Below the pieces are notes generated by a model that was not told where the DNA came from, ran no database searches, and was given only the letters and a program-made list of their open reading frames with translations. This document shows, in pieces, positions 1 to 10,505 of a stretch of DNA of 64,000 nucleotides. A program made the position numbers and the translations under genes. Numbering within the stretch: the first letter of the stretch is position 1; the number at the start of each line of letters is the position of its first letter. The DNA is taken from positions 9,982,001 through 10,046,000 of the forward strand of contig CM082591.2 of the NCBI GenBank assembly GCA_040954595.2. Direction: 5' to 3'. This DNA comes from Balanoglossus misakiensis (lineage: Eukaryota; Hemichordata).

Positions 1-343
1 TGGTTAGGGTTATTGCTATTATTTTATATCAGTAATCGACTTTGTGTATATCAATGTCATTTTCATAACGAAAATGAACTCGAGTCTAATGTAAACGTTA
101 CGAATTGATCGAAAGGCGCTCTGATGAATGTTAACACGAGTGCGCAGTAACAAGACATGCATCGTGCGTGACAGTGACAACAGTTCCTATAGAGCAGTTA
201 AAAAATAAACCGGCCGTCCGGAAATTTATCAGCTATATTTTTTTTTATTTAGTCACGTTTTCCCTGTTGCATGCTATTAGTTCAGGGGCCAGTTTTAGCA
301 GTGCTCTATTGAGTACTTTCGTATCGATGGATTGATCTCTCGT

Positions 344-360
344 CCAATCAGAATGGCGGA
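344..360 (+). promoter_or_regulatory. Promoter-like CCAAT plus ATGGCGG motifs (in every unit)
   Basis: ccaatca (344-350) followed at once by aatggcgga (352-360) resembles an NF-Y box next to a YY1-type ATGGCGG site. A second inverted CCAAT (attgg, 1530-1534) lies about 35 bp downstream of a TATA-like cataaaag (1488-1495). These are short motifs that could occur by chance. No transcript is identified, and unit 21 has lost the first box (ccaataag). Confidence 0.2.
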
Positions 361-638
361 TGGTAGCATGATCCGACATATTGCGTATTACAATAGGGCT
401 TCCTCATACAGGTCAGAACGGAGAGGTCATTCCTTTTATTTTAGGACGTCTCAGCTCCTTTGTCTTTTCTGTTATAGTGTTAAAGAAATCAAACGGTTTT
501 GTTTTGGCCGGTAAACACCGATGGATTAACTCTTAAGTCCATCGTGCATCCAAACGCAGTCGAGTCGGTTTGGTCATTGTTTATGCGACAGTAAATGCCA
601 AATGTGACAGAAGCATCATATTAAATGAGATAGAATAC

Positions 639-690
639 ACAAACAAACAACATACGAATAAACAAACAGGCAAACAAGCAAACAAACAAC
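639..690. repeat. (CAAA)n microsatellite immediately left of the Harbinger MITE
   Basis: Imperfect CAAA repeats interrupted by catacgaat and caggcaaa. Copy number varies between units: one extra copy in units 7, 9 and 16, one fewer in unit 17. It is present in all units. Confidence 0.85.
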
Positions 691-695
691 CATTA

Positions 696-948
696 GGGAC
701 TGTTCAGAATTTACTTCCAAGTTGGGGATGGAGGATTTTTTATTTTCCTGGTGATTTTTTTCCATGGTCTCCCCTAGTAAATTGTGGAGGAAATATGTGG
801 TCCCTCCTTAAATTTCCTGGGGATTTTCCATGGTCCCCCTATTGTGACTTTTATGTCTAGTCTCCCCTAATTTGTCTTGGAGAAAATGGGTGGTCCCACC
901 CCCTCTGAAAATTCTCCGCCCCCCTGGAAGTAAATTCTGAACAGTCCC
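696..948. mobile_element. PIF/Harbinger-type MITE (unit 1 copy; present in every unit)
   Basis: A 253 bp element bounded by perfect 24 bp inverted repeats that start gggactgttcagaattta and end with the complement. It is flanked on both sides by TTA (693-695 and 949-951). A 3 bp TWA target duplication with TIRs beginning GGG or GGC is the known signature of PIF/Harbinger elements. There is no transposase inside. The interior is CT/GA-biased with repeated tccatggtc and cccct motifs and a C-run of variable length near its right end. The same element sits at the same place in all 21 units, so it was in the founding monomer and was multiplied with it. Confidence 0.8.
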
Positions 949-1052
949 TTATTAAAGCCAACAGCTAGCACCCTGGCTTCTCTGCCAGAGGAGCGATAAC
1001 ATCGACAAAATGCAGATACACAAGAAATGAGCACTTTATTCCACAAGTGAAG

Positions 1053-1140
1053 TAGTCTGTTCCCTGCCCCATTCCCACCGCTGGCTGCGCCCTTTAGCGT
1101 AGCGCCGATGGCAGTGGGAATGGGGCAGGGGACCAGACTA
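1053..1140. mobile_element. 88 bp palindromic MITE with 9 bp TSD (unit 1 copy; present in every unit)
   Basis: The two halves are imperfect reverse complements (tagtctgttccctgcccc against the complement of ggggcaggggaccagacta), so the element can fold into one long GC-rich hairpin. It is flanked by a 9 bp direct repeat caagtgaag (1044-1052 and 1141-1149). A 9 bp duplication is typical of Mutator-like elements, but TIR identity was not checked, so the superfamily is inferred only. In some units the left duplication has decayed to caagcgaag (for example 8601-8609), with the right copy unchanged. Confidence 0.65.
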
Positions 1141-2515
1141 CAAGTGAAGAACCCCAGTAACAGACGTAACGAACAAACAAACTACATGTACTAACAACAA
1201 AGCAAGAAAAGTGTCAAGCGTCGTCAAAGAAAACGAAAAAGTTCTAGCATGGTTGGTAAAAGTTATTGGTAGAAAACGAATAGGGCCTTCTACAAATGAC
1301 GTCTCAGACCCGCAAACGCCACCAGAACACAAAACACATGCACAGAACAGTTTAAGCCGGTTGTTGTATGGAGCAGCAATAATCTGCGGTTGGGCCGTCG
1401 TAGATTTTCGCTGGTGGTGAAAATAAATAAAACACGATCGATGTTCGATTTATTCCAGATCACATGCGTTTACGGCCAGGAGAGAGCATAAAAGTCTTCA
1501 AATGACCATGTGGTGGCGCACTTTTTCCGATTGGCTGTATTTCAATTTGTTCGTGGTAAATTAATTTTGTGGAGGTGACCGGCACTGAAGCTCTTAGCTA
1601 GGATGAGGTGGGATGGAAAAATGCCCCATTTTAGCTGTTTTAAAATATACGACTATTTATAGACAAAAGGAAAATAAAACAAGCGCAAAAACATACCAAA
1701 CCTAGTTTTATTAATTAAAAACAAAATTGCTGAGTAAAGGTTTTCATGTGGGCATTCACTTTGAACTTGCTAAATTAATTTAAAGAGACAAAGTCGCTCT
1801 CTCTTTGTCCTTTTGCGATGATAGAATGCTTGCTTGAAGTCTCTCGTGCAATAAATGATGTCGATTCATACATGTATGGATGGTGTATAGGTGGTCGGAA
1901 TGTACATGTCTTTGCCACGACCAAACCAACAACACGTAAAATCAAAGTTTGGGTCATGAAATCGAGTTTTGTTACAGTCTAGAATTTCATGCCACCCCTT
2001 ATGGTCATATTATTCTTGGTAGGCAAAAGTGACAAGTAGTCAAGTTTCAACACAGGCAACATTTTTTACAAACAAACCACAAAGAAGACATCAAAAGGGA
2101 GAGAATTATAGAATGGTCAATGTGTGAAAAGTTAAGATACGTAAAGTGGCCGGGTTCAACATTAACTCATCGACTTCATATCGTCTTCATGCCATGGTTT
2201 TTGCCTGCCCTGAAAGTTCTTGACGTTGCAGAAGTGGTTTTGACAGAAAGAATTTAGTCTTCCGGGATGTTTGTGATTATTTGAACACCAGACAATACAA
2301 TGCAACCTTGACTTCCAAAATACTTACCGGCATTGCATTATCTTACCATGGTTAGGCCTACAGTGAACAAATTTTCAACAATATTTTCTGAGTTACCGCT
2401 GATATTTGTTTTGTAGTATGGATATTAAATTATACATCCCGATACAAAACAGAATGTTATAGAATCCTTCCTGAGTGATATTGAAAAAATTACCGGAATG
2501 CTACCGCCTAATCTA

Positions 2516-5036
2516 TGGTTAGGGTTATTGCTATTATTTTATATCAGTAATCGACTTTGTGTATATCAATGTCATTTTCATAACGAAAATGAACTCGAGT
2601 ATAATGTAAACGTTACGAAGTGATCGAAAGGCGCTCTGATGAATGTTAACACGAGTGCGCAGTGACAAGACATGCATCGTGCATGACAGTGACAACAGTT
2701 CCTATAGAGCAGTTAAAAAATAAACCGGCCGTCCGTAAATTTATCAGCTATATTTTTTTTTATTTAGTCACGTTTTCCCTGTTGCATGCTATTAGTTCAG
2801 GGGCCAGTTTTAGCAGTGCTCTATTGAGTACTTTCGTATCGATGGATTGATCTCTCGTCCAATCAGAATGGCGGATGGTAGCATGATCCGACATATTGCG
2901 TATTACAATAGGGCTTCCTCATACAGGTCAGAACGGAGAGGTCATTCCTTTTATTTTAGGACGTCTCAGCTCCTTTGTCTTTTCTGTTATAGTGTTAAAG
3001 AAATCAAACGGTTTTGTTTTGGCCGGTAAACACGGTTGGATTAACTCTTAAGTCCATCGTGCATCCAAACGCAGTCGAGTCGGTTTGGTCATTGTTTATG
3101 CGACAGTAAATTCCAAATGTGACAGAAGCATCATATTAAATGAGATAGAATACACAAACAAACAAACATACGAATAAACAAACAGGCAAACAAACAAACA
3201 AACAACCATTAGGGACTGTTCAGAATTTACTTCCAAGTTGGGGATGGAGGATTTTTTATTTTCCTGGTGATTTTTTTCCATGGATTCCCCTAGTAAATTG
3301 TGGAGGAAATATTTGGTCCCTCCTTAAATTTCCTGGGGATTTTCCATGGTCCCCCTATTGTGACTTTTATGTCTAGTCTCCCCTAATTTGTCTTGGAGAA
3401 AATGGGTGGTCCCCCCCCCCTCTGAAAATTCTCCGCCCCCCTGGAAGTAAATTCTGAACAGTCCCTTATTAAAGCCAACAGCTAGCACCCTGGCTTCTCT
3501 GCCAGAGGAGCGATAACATCGACAAAATGCAGATACACAAGAAATTAGCACTTTATTCCACAAGTGAAGTAGTCTGTTCCCTGCCCCATTCCCACCGCTG
3601 GCTGCGCCCTTTAGCGTAGCGCCGATGGCAGTGGGAATGTGGCAGGGGACTAGACTACAAGTGAAGAACCCCAGTAACAGACGTAACGAACAAACAAACT
3701 ATATGTACTAACAACAAAGCAAGAAAAGTGTCAAGCGTCGTCAAAGAAAACGAAAAAGTTCTAGCATGGTTGGTAAAAGTTATTGGTAGAAAACGAATAG
3801 GGCCTTCTACAAATGACGTCTCAGACCCGCAAACGCCACCAGAACACAAAACACATGCACAGAACAGTTTAAGCCGGTTGTTGTATGGAGCAGCAATAAT
3901 CTGCGGTTGGGCCGTCGTAGATTTTCGCTGGTGGTGAAAATAAATAAAACACGATCGATGTTCGATTTATTCCAGATCACATGCGTTTACGGCCAGGAGA
4001 GAGCATAAAAGTCTTCAAATGACCATGTGGTGGCGCACTTTTTCCGATTGGCTGTATTTCAATTTGTTCGTGGTAAATTAATTTTGTGGAGGTAACCGGC
4101 ACTGAAGCTCTTAGCTAGGATGAGGTGGGATGGAAAAATGCCCCATTTTAGCTGTTTTAAAATATACGACTATTTATAGACAAAAGGAATATAAAACAAG
4201 CGCAAAAACATACCAAACCTAGTTTTATTAATTAAAAACAAAATTGCTGAGTAAAGGTTTTCATGTGGGCATTCACTTTGAACTTGCTAAATTAATTTAA
4301 AGAGACAAAGTCGCTCTCTCTTTGTCCTTTTGCGATGATAGAATGCTTGCTTGAAGTCTCTCGTGCAATAAATGATGTCGATTCATACATGTATGGATGG
4401 TGGATAGGTGGTCGGAATTTACATGTCTTTGCCACGACCAAACCAACAACACGTAAAATCAAAGTTTGGGTCATGAAATCGAGTTTTGTTACAGTCTAGA
4501 ATTTCATGCCACCCCTTATGGTCATATTATTCTTGGTAGGCAAAAGTGACAAATAGTCTGACAAGTTTCAACACAGGCAACATTTTTTACAAACAAACCA
4601 CAAAGAAGACATCAAAAGGGAGAGAATTATAGAATGGTCAATGTGTGAAAAGTTAAGATACGTAAAGTGGCCGGGTTCAACATTAACTCATCGACTTCAT
4701 ATCGTCTTCATGCCATGGTTTTTGCCTGCCCTGAAAGTTCTTGACGTTGCAGAAGTGGTTTTGACAGAAAGAATTTAGTCTTCCGGGATGTTTGTGATTA
4801 TTTGAACACCAGACAATACAATGCAACCTTGACTTCCAAAATACTTACCGGCATTGCATTATCTTACCATGGTTAGGCCTACAGTGAACAAATTTTCAAC
4901 AATATTTTCTGAGTTACCGCTGATATTTGTTTTGTAGTATGGATATTAAATTATACATCCCGATACAAAACAGAATGTTATAGAATCCTTCCTGAGTGAT
5001 ATTGAAAAAATTACCGGAATGCTACCGCCTAATCTA
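2516..5036 (+). repeat. Satellite unit 2
   Basis: 2521 bp. Harbinger MITE at 3212-3465; 88 bp MITE at 3570-3657 flanked by the caagtgaag duplication. It shares cgagtataatg (near 2597) with unit 3 and gacgttgcag with unit 1. It has a private few-base expansion near 4549-4562 (aaatagtctgacaag). Confidence 0.95.
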
Positions 5037-7555
5037 TGGTTAGGGTTATTGCTATTATTTTATATCAGTAATCGACTTTGTGTATATCAATGTCATTTTC
5101 ATAACGAAAATGAACTCGAGTATAATGTAAACGTTACGAATTGATCGAAAGGCGCTCTGATGAATGTTAACACGAGTGCGCAGTGACAAGACATGCATCG
5201 TGCATGACAGTGACAACAGTTCCTATAGAGCAGTTAAAAAATAAACCGGCCGTCCGTAAATTTATCAGCTATATTTTTTTATTTAGTCACGTTTTCCCTG
5301 TTGCATGCTATTAGTTCAGGGGCCAGTTTTAGCAGTGCTCTATTGATTACTTTCGTATCGATGGATTGATCTCTCGTCCAATCAGAATGGCGGATGGTAG
5401 CATGATCCGACATATTGCGTATTACAATAGGGCTTCCTCATACAGGTCAGAACGGAGAGGTCATTCCTTTTATTTTAGGACGTCTCAGCTCCTTTGTCTT
5501 TTCTGTTATAGTGTTAAAGAAATCAAACGGTTTTGTTTTGGCCGGTAAACACCGATGGATTAACTCTTAAGTCCATCGTGCATCCAAACGCAGTCGAGTC
5601 GGTTTGGTCATTGTTTATGCGACAGTAAATGCCAAATGTGACAGAAGCATCATATTAAATGAGATAGAATACACAAACAAACAAACATACGAATAAACAA
5701 ACAGGCAAACAAACAAACAAACAACCATTAGGGACTGTTCAGAATTTACTTCCAAGTTGGGGATGGAGGATTTTTTATTTTCCTGGTGATTTTTTTCCAT
5801 GGATTCCCCTAGTAAATTGTGGAGGAAATATGTGGTCCCTCCTTAAATTTCCTGGGGATTTTCCATGGTCCCCCTATTGTGACTTTTATGTCTAGTCTCC
5901 CCTAATTTGTCTTGGAGAAAATGGGTGGTCCCCCCCCCCCCCCTCTGAAAATTCTCCGCCCCCCTGGAAGTAAATTCTGAACAGTCCCTTATTAAAGCCA
6001 ACAGCTAGCACCCTGGCTTCTCTGCCAGAGGAGCGATAACACCGACAAAATGCAGATACACAAGAAATGAGCACTTTATTCCACAAGTGAAGTAGTCTGT
6101 TCCCTGCCCCATTCCCACCGCTGGCTGCGCCCTTTAGCGTAGCGCCGATGGCAGTGGGAATGGGGCAGGGGACCAGACTACAAGTGAAGAACCCCAGTAA
6201 CAGACGTAACGAACAAACAAACTACATGTACTAACAACAAAGCAAGAAAAGTGTCAAGCGTCGTCAAAGAAAACGAAAAAGTTCTAGCATGGTTGGTAAA
6301 AGTTATTGGTAGAAAACGAATAGGGCCTTCTACAAATGACGTCTCAGACCCGCAAACGCCACCAGAACACAAAACACATGCACAGAACAGTTTAAGCCGG
6401 TTGTTGTATGGAGCAGCAATAATCTGCGGTTGGGCCGTCGTAGATTTTCGCTGGTGGTGAAAATAAATAAAACACGATCGATGTTCGATTTATTCCAGAT
6501 CACATGCGTTTACGGCCAGGAGAGAGCATAAAAGTCTTCAAATGACCATGTGGTGGCGCACTTTTTCCGATTGGCTGTATTTCAATTTGTTCGTGGTAAA
6601 TTAATTTTGTGGAGGTGACCGGCACTGAAGCTCTTAGCTAGGATGAGGTGGGATGGAAAAATGCCCCATTTTTGCTGTTTTAAAATATACGACTATTTAT
6701 AGACAAAAGGAAAATAAAACAAGCGCAAAAACATACCAAACCTAGTTTTATTAATTAAAAACAAAATTGCTGAGTAAAGGTTTTCATGTGGGTATTCACT
6801 TTGAACTTGCTAAATTAATTTAAAGAGACAAAGTCGCTCTCTCTTTGTCCTTTTGCGATGATAGAATGCTTGCTTGAAGTCTCTCGTGCAATAAATGATG
6901 TCGATTCATACATGTATGGATGGTGTATAGGTGGTCGGAATTTACATGTCTTTGCCACGACCAAACCAACAACACGTAAAATCAAAGTTTGGGTCATGAA
7001 ATCGAGTTTTGTTACAGTCTAGAATTTCATGCCACCCCTTATGGTCATATTATTCTTGGTAGGCAAAAGTGACAAGTAGTCAAGTTTCAACACAGGCAAC
7101 ATTTTTTACCATCAAACCACAAAGAAGACATCAAAAGGGAGAGAATTATAGAATGGTCAATGTGTGAAAAGTTAAGATACGTAAAGTGGCCGGGTTCAAC
7201 ATTAACTCATCGACTTTATATCGTCTTCATGCCATGGTTTTTGCCTGCCCTGAAAGTTCTTGTCGTTGCAGAAGTGGTTTTGACAGAAAGAATTTAGTCT
7301 TCCGGGATGTTTGTGATTATTTGAACACCAGACAATACAATGCAACCTTGACTTCCAAAATACTTACCGGCATTGCATTATCTTACCATGGTTAGGCCTA
7401 CAGTGAACAAATTTTCAACAATATTTTCTGAGTTACCGCTGATATTTGTTTTGTTGTATGGATATTAAATTATACATCCCGATACAAAGCAGAATGTTAT
7501 AGAATCTTTCCTGAGTGATATTGAAAAAATTACCGGAATGCTACCGCCTAATCTA
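5037..7555 (+). repeat. Satellite unit 3
   Basis: 2519 bp. Harbinger MITE at 5731-5988. The T-run near 5272 is shortened, which destroys the short plus-strand reading frame seen in most other units. The variant tattgattac near 5343 is shared with unit 18. Confidence 0.95.
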
Positions 7556-9322
7556 TGGTTAGGGTTATTGCTATTATTTTATATCAGTAATCGACTTTGT
7601 GTATATCAATGTCATTTTCATAACGAAAATGAACTCGAGTCTAATGTAAACGTTACGAATTGATCGAAAGGCGCTCTGATGAATGTTAACACGAGTGCGC
7701 AGTGACAAGACATGCATCGTGCATGACAGTGACAACAGTTCCTATAAAGCAGTTAAAAAATAAACCGGCCGTCCGTACATTTATCAGCTATATTTTTTTT
7801 TATTTAGTCACGTTTTCCCTGTTGCATGCTATTAGTTCAGGGGCCAGTTTTAGCAGTGCTCTATTGAGTACTTTCGTATCGATGGATTGATCTCTCGTCC
7901 AATCAGAATGGCGGATGGTAGCATGATCCGAAATATTGCGTATTACAATAGGGCTTCCTCATACAGGTCAGAACGGAGAGGTCATTCCTTTTATTTTAGG
8001 ACGTCTCAGCTCCTTTGTCTTTTCTGTTATAGTGTTAAAGAAATCAAACGGTTTTGTTTTGGCCGGTAAACACTGATGGATTAACTCTTAAGTCCATCGT
8101 GCATCCAAACGCAGTCGAGTCGGTTTGGTCATTGTTTATGCGACAGTAAATGCCAAATGTGACAGAAGCATCATATTAAATGAGATAGAATACACAAACA
8201 AACAAACATACGAATAAACAAACAGGCAAACAAACAAACAAACAACCATTAGGGACTGTTCAGAATTTACTTCCAAGTTGGGGATGGAGGATTTTTTATT
8301 TTCCTGGTGATTTTTTTCCATGGTCTCCCCTAGTAAATTGTGGAGGAAATATGTGGTCCCTCCTTAAATTTCCTGGGGATTTTCCATGGTCCCCCTATTG
8401 TGACTTTTATGTCTAGTCTCCCCTAATTTGTCTTGGAGAAAATGGGTGGTCCCCCCCCCCTCTGAAAATTCTCCGCCCCCTGGAAGTAAATTCTGAACAG
8501 TCCCTTATTAAAGCCAACAGCTAGCACCCTGGCTTCTCTGCCAGAGGAGCGATAACATCGACAAAATGCAGATACACAAGAAATGAGCACTTTATTCCAC
8601 AAGCGAAGTAGTCTGTTCCCTGCCCCATTCCCACCGCTGGCTGCGCCCTTTAGCGTAGCGCCGATGGCAGTGGGAATGTGGCAGGGGACCAGACTACAAG
8701 TGAAGAACCCCAGTAACAGACGTAACGAACAAACAAACTACATGTACTAACAACAAAGCAAGAAAAGTGTCAAGCGTCGTCAAAGAAAACGAAAAAGTTC
8801 TAGCAAGGTTGGTAAAAGTTATTGGTAGAAAACGAATAGGGCCTTCTACAAATGACGTCTCAGACCCGCAAACGCCACCAGAACACAAAACACATGCACA
8901 GAACAGTTTAAGCCGGTTGTTGTATGGAGCAGCAATAATCTGCGGTTGGGCCGTCGTAGATTTTCGCTGGTGGTGAAAATAAATAAAACACGATCGATGT
9001 TTGATTTATTCCAGATCACATGCGTTTACGGCCAGGAGAGAGCATAAAAGTCTTCAAATGACCATGTGGTGGCGCACTTTTTCCGATTGGCTGCATTTCA
9101 ATTTGTTCGTGGTAAATTAATTTTGTGGAGGTGACCGGCACTGAAGCTCTTAGGTTGGATGAGGTGGGATGGAAAAATGCCCCATTTTAGCTGTTTTAAA
9201 ATATACGACTATTTATAGACAAAAGGAAAATAAAACAAGCGCAAAAACATACCAAACCTAGTTTTATTAATTAAAAACAAAATTGCTGAGTAAAGGTTTT
9301 CATGTGGGCATTCACTTTGAAC

Positions 9323-10505
9323 CACGGGCGTCATGGAACAATAAAGTGTATAGATATTAATAAACTTATCATAAACGCGACGTCCTCAATGAACAAAGAA
9401 TAAAATATTTCATGGGTTTGTTTGGTGTGGACGCGAAATGCACTAAAGCTAGGTCAGTGTTAACTTTATGTGCAAAACCACACCGTACGCGTACCTCTAT
9501 AGGGGATAGGCACCGTGTGTATACGATCTCGTCTTGAGCAGTAAAGGCGATGTCTACGCATGCGTGCGCGCCCGCAACTGATCTGTGTACGTGAGTACAC
9601 ATATATACAGGGTATGAAACGAATTTTCAGCCCACCACCATTTGGCAACTATTACGAAGAGAATCGCTACCAAACCAGAGTATTTGTTTTAGATTAGATA
9701 GAAACCTAATGTCTGGCTTTTTAATTTTCAAAAGTCGGTCGAACATTCGAGATATTATCGATCGAAAAGTGTCACTCGTCCTGGGGACGTGCGTTACCGA
9801 CGCAAATTTCTCTCTGAAAGGTATACATAGGACATACTGTTTCATGAAAAAAAATCATAGCAAATATAACAGTGATGCACATGAACAACGTCCACCATGA
9901 CTGGGAGGAGCTGAACTGAGCTCACGCATAGTTTCATACACATGATATAAAACCCGGCGATCGAACACGGCACTTCCGGTCACCAGATTCGCAATGGTTT
10001 TGTATACGGATTTGTTGTATTTTTCACGTTTTCCGTTTTTTATTCATGATTAATCCAACACTTTTCAAGACACATTCTAAGCAAAAATGAAAATTATTGA
10101 CTACACTTCGATGGCACTCTGCTCCGTAGAACAAAGTGTCCCCCCTGTCCCCCCTTTTTAGTTACGCACGTCCCCAGACTCCATGTGAGCGATTGCATAC
10201 CCTTCCTTACATACACTGTATACGAGCGCGTCTGTCCTGGCTAGCAACGGAGTCGTACGATCGTCTGCCGCGCGCGCTGGGCCCGGCGCGTGCGCGCGTG
10301 CGGTTGTAGATTGCTCCAACACTTCCGCGTTCGGCGCGTTCGGCGGCGCTAGTGCGTTCGCTCGCATATTTTGCGAGTCCAGCTGTAGCTAGGCCGTTCG
10401 TGAGTGTAGTTCTCGTTCACATAAAAAAAAGGAAATAATTTATTGTGTATTCGTTTAGACCTATGCTAAATTATCCATACACTTTATTGTTCCATGACGC
10501 CCGTG
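9323..10505. mobile_element. 1.18 kb non-autonomous TIR transposon, copy 1
   Basis: Terminal inverted repeats begin cacgggcgtcatggaacaat and match perfectly for 29 bp, then with one mismatch for a few more. The target duplication is tttgaac (9316-9322 and 10506-10512); satellite units without the element have a single tttgaac at this place. The inside has no ORF over 80 codons and no recognisable transposase. It holds a TATA-like atataaaacccgg near 9946 and a CG-rich stretch at 10259-10365. The superfamily is not assigned: a 7 bp duplication does not decide between known groups. Confidence 0.85.
10259..10365. other. CpG-dense patch inside the 1.18 kb element
   Basis: About 100 bp very rich in CG dinucleotides (cgcgcgctgggcccggcgcg and following), in sharp contrast to the AT-rich surroundings. 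A short minus-strand reading frame with an ATG (10158-10367, 69 codons, Ala/Pro-rich) runs through it, but nothing identifies it as a gene. The patch is conserved in the other two copies (32817-32923 and 36526-36632). Confidence 0.5.

Larger units (their letters stand above)
1..2515 (+). repeat. Satellite unit 1
   Basis: First unit, starting at the window edge. Harbinger-type MITE at 696-948 and 88 bp MITE at 1053-1140. The C-run inside the Harbinger MITE is interrupted by an A here (near 895-905), unlike most units. It shares the gacgttgcag variant near 2221 with unit 2 only, where other units have gtcgttgcag. Confidence 0.95.

Noticed and set aside
1-20. Telomere-like ggttagggtta at each unit boundary
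   Set aside because: Only about one and a half TTAGGG copies per unit, with no extended run. It does not support an interstitial telomere tract.
1211-1420. Recurring 69-codon plus-strand reading frame and its 64-codon minus-strand partner in each unit
   Set aside because: The plus frame starts at GTG, not ATG, in nearly all units and is truncated in unit 12. Both frames look conserved only because the whole monomer is nearly identical, with no sign of codon-level constraint.
2318-2330. U1 snRNA or spliced-leader similarity (aatacttacc) in each unit
   Set aside because: Only the short splice-site-like match is present; the following sequence does not continue as U1, and no snRNA structure or promoter was recognised.
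2662-2850. 62-codon frame with a hydrophobic stretch, repeated in many units
   Set aside because: It depends on a T-run whose length varies; the frame is lost in units such as 3 and 5. It is not preserved as a protein.
2847-3029. 60-codon Arg-rich frame repeated in many units
   Set aside because: Starts at a TTG and is cut by a stop in units 7, 8 and 10 (gttaaataaatc). Not a gene.
3160-3210. Possible CRISPR-like array in the CAAA repeat
   Set aside because: It is a simple CAAA microsatellite in eukaryotic satellite DNA, with no spacers or cas genes.
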